Below, piece by piece: positions 60,372-64,000 of a stretch of 64,000 nt of DNA. The notes under the pieces were generated by a model. That model did not search any database and was not told the DNA's origin. It worked only from the letters and a program-made list of their open reading frames with translations. This stretch comes from Pseudomonadota bacterium. GTDB lineage: Bacteria; Pseudomonadota; Gammaproteobacteria; Steroidobacterales; Steroidobacteraceae. Each line of letters begins with the position of its first letter. Positions within the stretch are counted from its first letter, which is position 1. The translations under genes were made by a program, and so were the position numbers. The stretch lies in NCBI GenBank assembly GCA_018241445.1, contig JAFEDT010000006.1, positions 124,001 to 188,000 of the forward strand. Direction: 5' to 3'.

Positions 60372-61874
60372 CTAGTCGATAAGGCAGGCGCGCAGGGCAT
60401 CCTCGATGACGAGCAGTCTGCCGAGCTTCTCTACCGGGACAGCCCGCTCGTGGGCCCAGTCCGCCGGCGTGCCCGGAATGGCAGCCCGGCGCCCTTTAAG
60501 GATGCCGCACAGCCAGTCGGCCACGTCCATAGTATGGGGGCACCCCAGGACCTGGGCCCGTGCGGCCTTCACAGTGTCCCCGTCTACCTCGACCTGGAAA
60601 CGCACCCAGACTTCCGCTTCCGGCCCGCCCGCCTCGCCAATCAGCACCCTGGCGTGCCCGGAACCGGCCGGGCGGTCCGGCGACGCAACCACCCGGGGGG
60701 GCGTCTCGCGGGGACCCAGGCGTGGGGAGCGCCCGCGCAGGGCGCGTACTGCCGCAATCACGTCCCCGGCGGCCTGCTCCACCTCTTCCGCGGTGGTGAA
60801 GCGCCCCAGGCTGAAGCGCAGGGAACTGCCCGCGAGGCGACTGCCGCGTCCCAGGGCGCGTAACACGTAGGAAGCATCCGCCGAGTCGGCATCGCAGGCG
60901 GCGCCGGTCGACACTGCCAGCCGCGGCAGCCGCGCCAGCAGGCTCTCGCCATCGACGTCCTCGAAGGACACATTGACGATTCCGGGCACCCGTTGCGCGC
61001 CTGCGCCGTTGAGATGGACGCCACCGAGGGCGGCCAGCTGCCGCCATAACATCTCCCCGAGGGCAGCAAGGCGCGGCCCCTCGCCCGCGAGCGCCTCGTG
61101 CGCCAGCTTGCAGGCCAGGGCGAATCCGGCGATCTGGTGGGTGGGCAGGGTGCCGGGGCGCAGCTCGCCTTCCTGCCCGCCGCCGAACATCAGCGGCTGC
61201 AGGTGCGAGCGGGCACCGCCGCGGACATACAGCGCGCCCACGCCCTTCGGCCCGTACAGCTTGTGCGCCGTGAAGGAGGCGAAGTCCACGTCCAGGCGCA
61301 CGGCATCGACCGCCACGCGTCCCACCGACTGCACGCAGTCGCTGTGCAGCAGCACGCCGCGTTCGCGGCACAGCGCGGCGATGGCCCCGATATCCTGCAG
61401 AACCCCGGTCTCGTTGTTGGCGTGCATCAGCGACACCAGCAGCGTCTCGCGGCGCAGCGCGTCGGCCACCATCTGCACGGTCACGACGCCGTCGGCCCCC
61501 GGGCTCAGCCAGGTGACCTGGCAACCCTCGCGCTCCAGGCGCCGGCAGGGATCCAGCACCGACTTGTGCTCGGTGCGCGCCGTGACCACGTGTCGTGCGG
61601 CGGAGCGCGCAGCGCGTGCCGCCCCCAGGATTGCCAGGTTGTTGGATTCAGTGGCGCCGGACGTGAACACGATCTGCGCGGCGCCAGCGCCGACCAGGGC
61701 CGCCACCTGGGCACGGTCCCGCTCGATGCGCTGCGCGGCGTCGCGTCCGGGCGCGTGGCTGGCCGACGGGTTGGCGAAGTCACCCGCCGCCGACAGGCAA
61801 CGCGCCATCTGCGCGGCAACCGCGGGGTCCACCGGCGTAGTGGCGGCATAGTCCAGGTAGATTGCGCCATTCAA
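60372..61874 (-). CDS. iscS: Cysteine desulfurase with degenerate IscU-like C-terminal domain
   Basis: A 500-residue fusion. Residues 1-380 are a class V aminotransferase-fold desulfurase: His 103 (TEHKS), PLP Lys 205 ([11 protein letters not shown]) and catalytic Cys 327 ([17 protein letters not shown]). Residues ~405-500 resemble IscU/Nif[22 protein letters not shown] then [16 protein letters not shown]. Only the middle scaffold Cys remains (Cys 445, GCPHT); the equivalents of the first and third are missing. It starts with TTG after AGGAGG, overlapping the trmJ stop (TTGA). No separate iscU or iscR is in the window. Confidence 0.88.
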   Translation of the reverse strand: MNGAIYLDYAATTPVDPAVAAQMARCLSAAGDFANPSASHAPGRDAAQRIERDRAQVAALVGAGAAQIVFTSGATESNNLAILGAARAARSAARHVVTARTEHKSVLDPCRRLEREGCQVTWLSPGADGVVTVQMVADALRRETLLVSLMHANNETGVLQDIGAIAALCRERGVLLHSDCVQSVGRVAVDAVRLDVDFASFTAHKLYGPKGVGALYVRGGARSHLQPLMFGGGQEGELRPGTLPTHQIAGFALACKLAHEALAGEGPRLAALGEMLWRQLAALGGVHLNGAGAQRVPGIVNVSFEDVDGESLLARLPRLAVSTGAACDADSADASYVLRALGRGSRLAGSSLRFSLGRFTTAEEVEQAAGDVIAAVRALRGRSPRLGPRETPPRVVASPDRPAGSGHARVLIGEAGGPEAEVWVRFQVEVDGDTVKAARAQVLGCPHTMDVADWLCGILKGRRAAIPGTPADWAHERAVPVEKLGRLLVIEDALRACLID

Positions 61875-62620
61875 GGACGCGGACCTCCTGCGGCGCGGCG
61901 CCGGCTCTGCACCGCCGTCAGGATGCCGCGCAGGATGTTGACCTCGTTGCGATCCAGTTCGGCGCGCTGCAGGAAGCGGCGGATGCGCTCCATCAGGTGT
62001 GTGCCGCTCGCCGTGCGGTCGCGGAAGTCTATCTCCTCCAGCACCTGGGCCAGATGCGCGTACAGCCGCTGCATTTCCGTGGCGTCCGCCAGGGGCGCTG
62101 CCCCCGGTCCACTGGCGGGGCGCAGATCCTCGCCGGCGCTGGCGCGCAGCAGTTCATAGGTGACCAGCTGCACCGCCATGCCTAAGTTGAGCGAGGGGTA
62201 CTCCCCGCTGGTGGGAATGCGGATCAGTACGTGCGCCGCTTCCAGCTCCTCGTTGGTGAGGCCAGTGCGCTCCGCGCCGAACAGGACCGCGGCGGGTGCG
62301 CGCCGCGACTCCCCGACCAGGCGCAGCGCGGCGTCGCGCACGTCCAGCACGCGGAAGTACTGGTCGCGGGGCCGCGAGGTGGTGGCGGCGACGAAGCCGC
62401 AACCCGCGAGCGCCTCGGTCACACTGGTGGTGACGCGCGCCGCGGCCAGCACGTCGTCGGCCCCCGAGGCGCGCGCCAGTGCCTCCGGATGCGGAAACTG
62501 CCGCGGATTGACCAGGGTCAGGCGGGTCAGCCCCATGTTCTTCATGGCGCGCGCCACCGCCCCGATGTTGCCGGGGTGCTGGGGGGCGACCAGCACGATG
62601 CGAATATCTGCGGGGTCCAT
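61871..62620 (-). CDS. trmJ: tRNA (cytidine/uridine-2'-O)-methyltransferase TrmJ
   Basis: A 249-residue SPOUT methyltransferase: VLVAPQHPGNIGAVARAMKN, VLFGAERTGLTNEEL and the knot motif IPTSGEYPSLNLGMAVQLVT. It methylates position 32 of several tRNAs. The C-terminal helical extension (MERIRRFLQRAELDRNEVNI) is as in E. coli TrmJ. It is divergent from suhB and translationally coupled to iscS. Confidence 0.95.
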   Translation of the reverse strand: MDPADIRIVLVAPQHPGNIGAVARAMKNMGLTRLTLVNPRQFPHPEALARASGADDVLAAARVTTSVTEALAGCGFVAATTSRPRDQYFRVLDVRDAALRLVGESRRAPAAVLFGAERTGLTNEELEAAHVLIRIPTSGEYPSLNLGMAVQLVTYELLRASAGEDLRPASGPGAAPLADATEMQRLYAHLAQVLEEIDFRDRTASGTHLMERIRRFLQRAELDRNEVNILRGILTAVQSRRRAAGGPRP

Positions 62621-62682
62621 CTGTTAGGCTAGCGGGCCTTTAGGCAGCCGATTGCGGCGAAGATTCCGCGAGCTTAAGTACC

Positions 62683-63483
62683 GTGCAGCCGCTTCTCAAC
62701 ATTGCCGTGCGCGCCGCGCGCCGCGCCGGCGAAATCATCGTGCGCAGCATGAACCGCCTGGAGTCCCTGACCGTCACCACCAAGGGACGCAACGACTTCG
62801 CCTCCGAGGTGGACCAGGCTGCCGAGGCCGACATCATCGGCACCATCCGGCGCCACTATCCGCAGCATGCCTTCCTGGCCGAGGAAAGCGGCAGCAGCGG
62901 CAGCGGCGACGTGGTGTGGATCATCGATCCGCTGGACGGCACCACCAATTACCTGCATGGCTTCCCGGTGTTTGCCGTGTCGATCGCCTGCCAGATCCGC
63001 GGGCGCATGGAGCACGCGGTGGTGTACGACCCGATCAGCCAGGAGCTGTTCACGGCCAGCCGTGGCGCGGGCGCCCACCTGGACAACCGCCGCATGCGTG
63101 TCAGCAAGGCGCGCGGACTCGAGGGCGCGCTGATATCGACCGGCTTCCCTTACCGCGACAACACACAGTACCTGGACGCCTACCTGGCGATGCTCAAGGT
63201 GGTCGTACAGAACTCCGCCGGCGTGCGCCGCCCCGGAGCTGCCGCGCTGGACCTGGCCTACGTCGCCGCGGGCCGGACCGATGCCTTCTGGGAAATCGGG
63301 CTGCAACCCTGGGACACCGCCGCCGGAGTGCTGCTGGTGCAGGAGGCCGGCGGGCGCATCGGCACCCTGGACGGCGGCGAGTATCGGCAGCAGGGGCACA
63401 TCGTTGCCGGCACGCCGCGAGTCTACAGCGCACTGCTCGCCGCGCTGGAGCCGCACGTGCCACAGGCGCTGCGTTCGGGCTGA
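62683..63483 (+). CDS. suhB: Inositol-1-monophosphatase SuhB
   Basis: A 266-residue metal-dependent phosphatase with EES (~66-68), the signature WIIDPLDGTTNYLHGFPVF (~86-104) and EIGLQPWDTAAGVLLVQEAG (~205-224). In E. coli SuhB also binds RNA polymerase in rRNA antitermination complexes. The start is GTG 62683; 62 nt separate it from the divergent trmJ. Confidence 0.95.
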   Translation: MQPLLNIAVRAARRAGEIIVRSMNRLESLTVTTKGRNDFASEVDQAAEADIIGTIRRHYPQHAFLAEESGSSGSGDVVWIIDPLDGTTNYLHGFPVFAVSIACQIRGRMEHAVVYDPISQELFTASRGAGAHLDNRRMRVSKARGLEGALISTGFPYRDNTQYLDAYLAMLKVVVQNSAGVRRPGAAALDLAYVAAGRTDAFWEIGLQPWDTAAGVLLVQEAGGRIGTLDGGEYRQQGHIVAGTPRVYSALLAALEPHVPQALRSG

Positions 63484-63552
63484 AGGCAGCGGCGCGCCCT
63501 TGCGCTCGCGCCGGGCATGCCTCAGGCTGCCCGACAAATTGCAGGGGGTGTC

Positions 63553-64000
63553 ATGGCGAGTCAGTTGCTTGCGACCAAGTCCATTGCTGAACTGCAGCGG
63601 GAGGATGCCTCCGGCAGCCAGCTGAACCGCGCACTGACGGCCACCCAACTGACCTTGCTGGGGATCGGCGGCATCATCGGCACCGGCATTTTCGTGCTTA
63701 CCGGCACCGCGGCGGCCAATCACGCCGGCCCGGCGCTCACCCTCTCCTTCATCATCGCCGGGCTCGGCTGCACCTTCGCCGGCCTGTGCTACGCCGAGTT
63801 CGCCGCCATGATCCCGGTTTCCGGCAGCGCCTACTCCTACTCCTACGCGACACTCGGCGAGGCGGTCGCCTGGTTCATCGGCTGGAACCTGGTGCTGGAG
63901 TATCTGTTCGCGGTGGCCACGGTCTCGGTCGGATGGTCCGGCTACGCCATCAGCCTGCTGGACCAGCTCGGGATCCACGTCCCCCGGGCGCTCGCCAGCG
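63553..64000 (+). CDS. APC-family amino-acid permease, 3'-truncated by the window
   Basis: The first 149 residues of a multi-pass transporter: basic/polar start, then TLLGIGGIIGTGIFVLTGTA (the APC helix 1 motif) and LCYAEFAAMIPVSGSAYSYS, both typical of the cationic amino-acid transporter (CAT) branch. ATG 63553 follows GGGGGTG. The remainder lies beyond position 64000. Confidence 0.9.
   Translation, partial: MASQLLATKSIAELQREDASGSQLNRALTATQLTLLGIGGIIGTGIFVLTGTAAANHAGPALTLSFIIAGLGCTFAGLCYAEFAAMIPVSGSAYSYSYATLGEAVAWFIGWNLVLEYLFAVATVSVGWSGYAISLLDQLGIHVPRALAS

Overview
This 64 kb window is a high-GC bacterial chromosome segment. The housekeeping block at the right end (ndk-rlmN-pilF-rodZ-hisS-yfgM-bamB-der, with suhB, trmJ and iscS/iscA genes) and the ybiT, nnrS and asmA-type genes point to Gammaproteobacteria. 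A high-GC, fatty-acid- and aromatic-degrading lineage is likely, but I cannot name a genus. No rRNA, tRNA, CRISPR array or intact insertion sequence was seen.

Layout. 1-2.4 kb: 5'-truncated ybiT (ABC-F ATPase) and a methyltransferase. 2.4-5.7 kb: a nitric-oxide-defence neighbourhood (nnrS, a Crp/Fnr regulator without Fe-S cysteines, a small CopD-like membrane protein, a group III truncated haemoglobin). 5.7-16.1 kb: AsmA and a minus-strand acyl-CoA catabolic cluster (three acyl-CoA dehydrogenases, acyl-CoA ligase, FadB-like bifunctional enzyme, and an ACAD10/11-type kinase coupled to an ACAD). 16.3-18.0 kb: a degenerate nucleotidyltransferase remnant and an ECF sigma/anti-sigma pair. 18-28.7 kb: two divergent operons sharing a short promoter region: iorB-iorA-cyclase on minus, and on plus a flavin monooxygenase/OYE fusion, SDR, MarR, enoyl-CoA hydratase, ACAD and RidA. 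The gene set resembles CoA-dependent anthranilate or salicylate degradation, possibly fed from indole compounds.

28.7-37.1 kb is a defence island: a DUF4258/XRE toxin-antitoxin-like pair divergent from hsdM-hsdS-dinD-microORF-hsdR-metallopeptidase. Every junction in the restriction operon is an ATGA overlap. dinD is bracketed by a 55-nt duplicated hsdS tail. HsdM carries an N-terminal HTH, and a 20-bp palindrome lies upstream of its promoter. This is the most interesting part of the window.

37.2-39.2 kb: periplasmic methanethiol oxidase (SBP56/MtoX) and a SCO-type copper chaperone. 38.4-48.5 kb (minus): an ECF sigma factor, FecR and STN-TonB receptor, followed by a DUF5666 lipoprotein, a small acidic repeat protein, a TPR/beta-barrel lipoprotein and a polytopic membrane protein; this may be one cell-surface signalling locus. 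48.6-52 kb: a DMP19-like protein, an oxalate/formate-type MFS carrier with its small subunit fused, and a GST-like protein. 52-64 kb: housekeeping genes, with a cysteine desulfurase fused to a degenerate IscU-like domain, two hairpin-rich intergenic elements, suhB and a 3'-truncated amino-acid permease.
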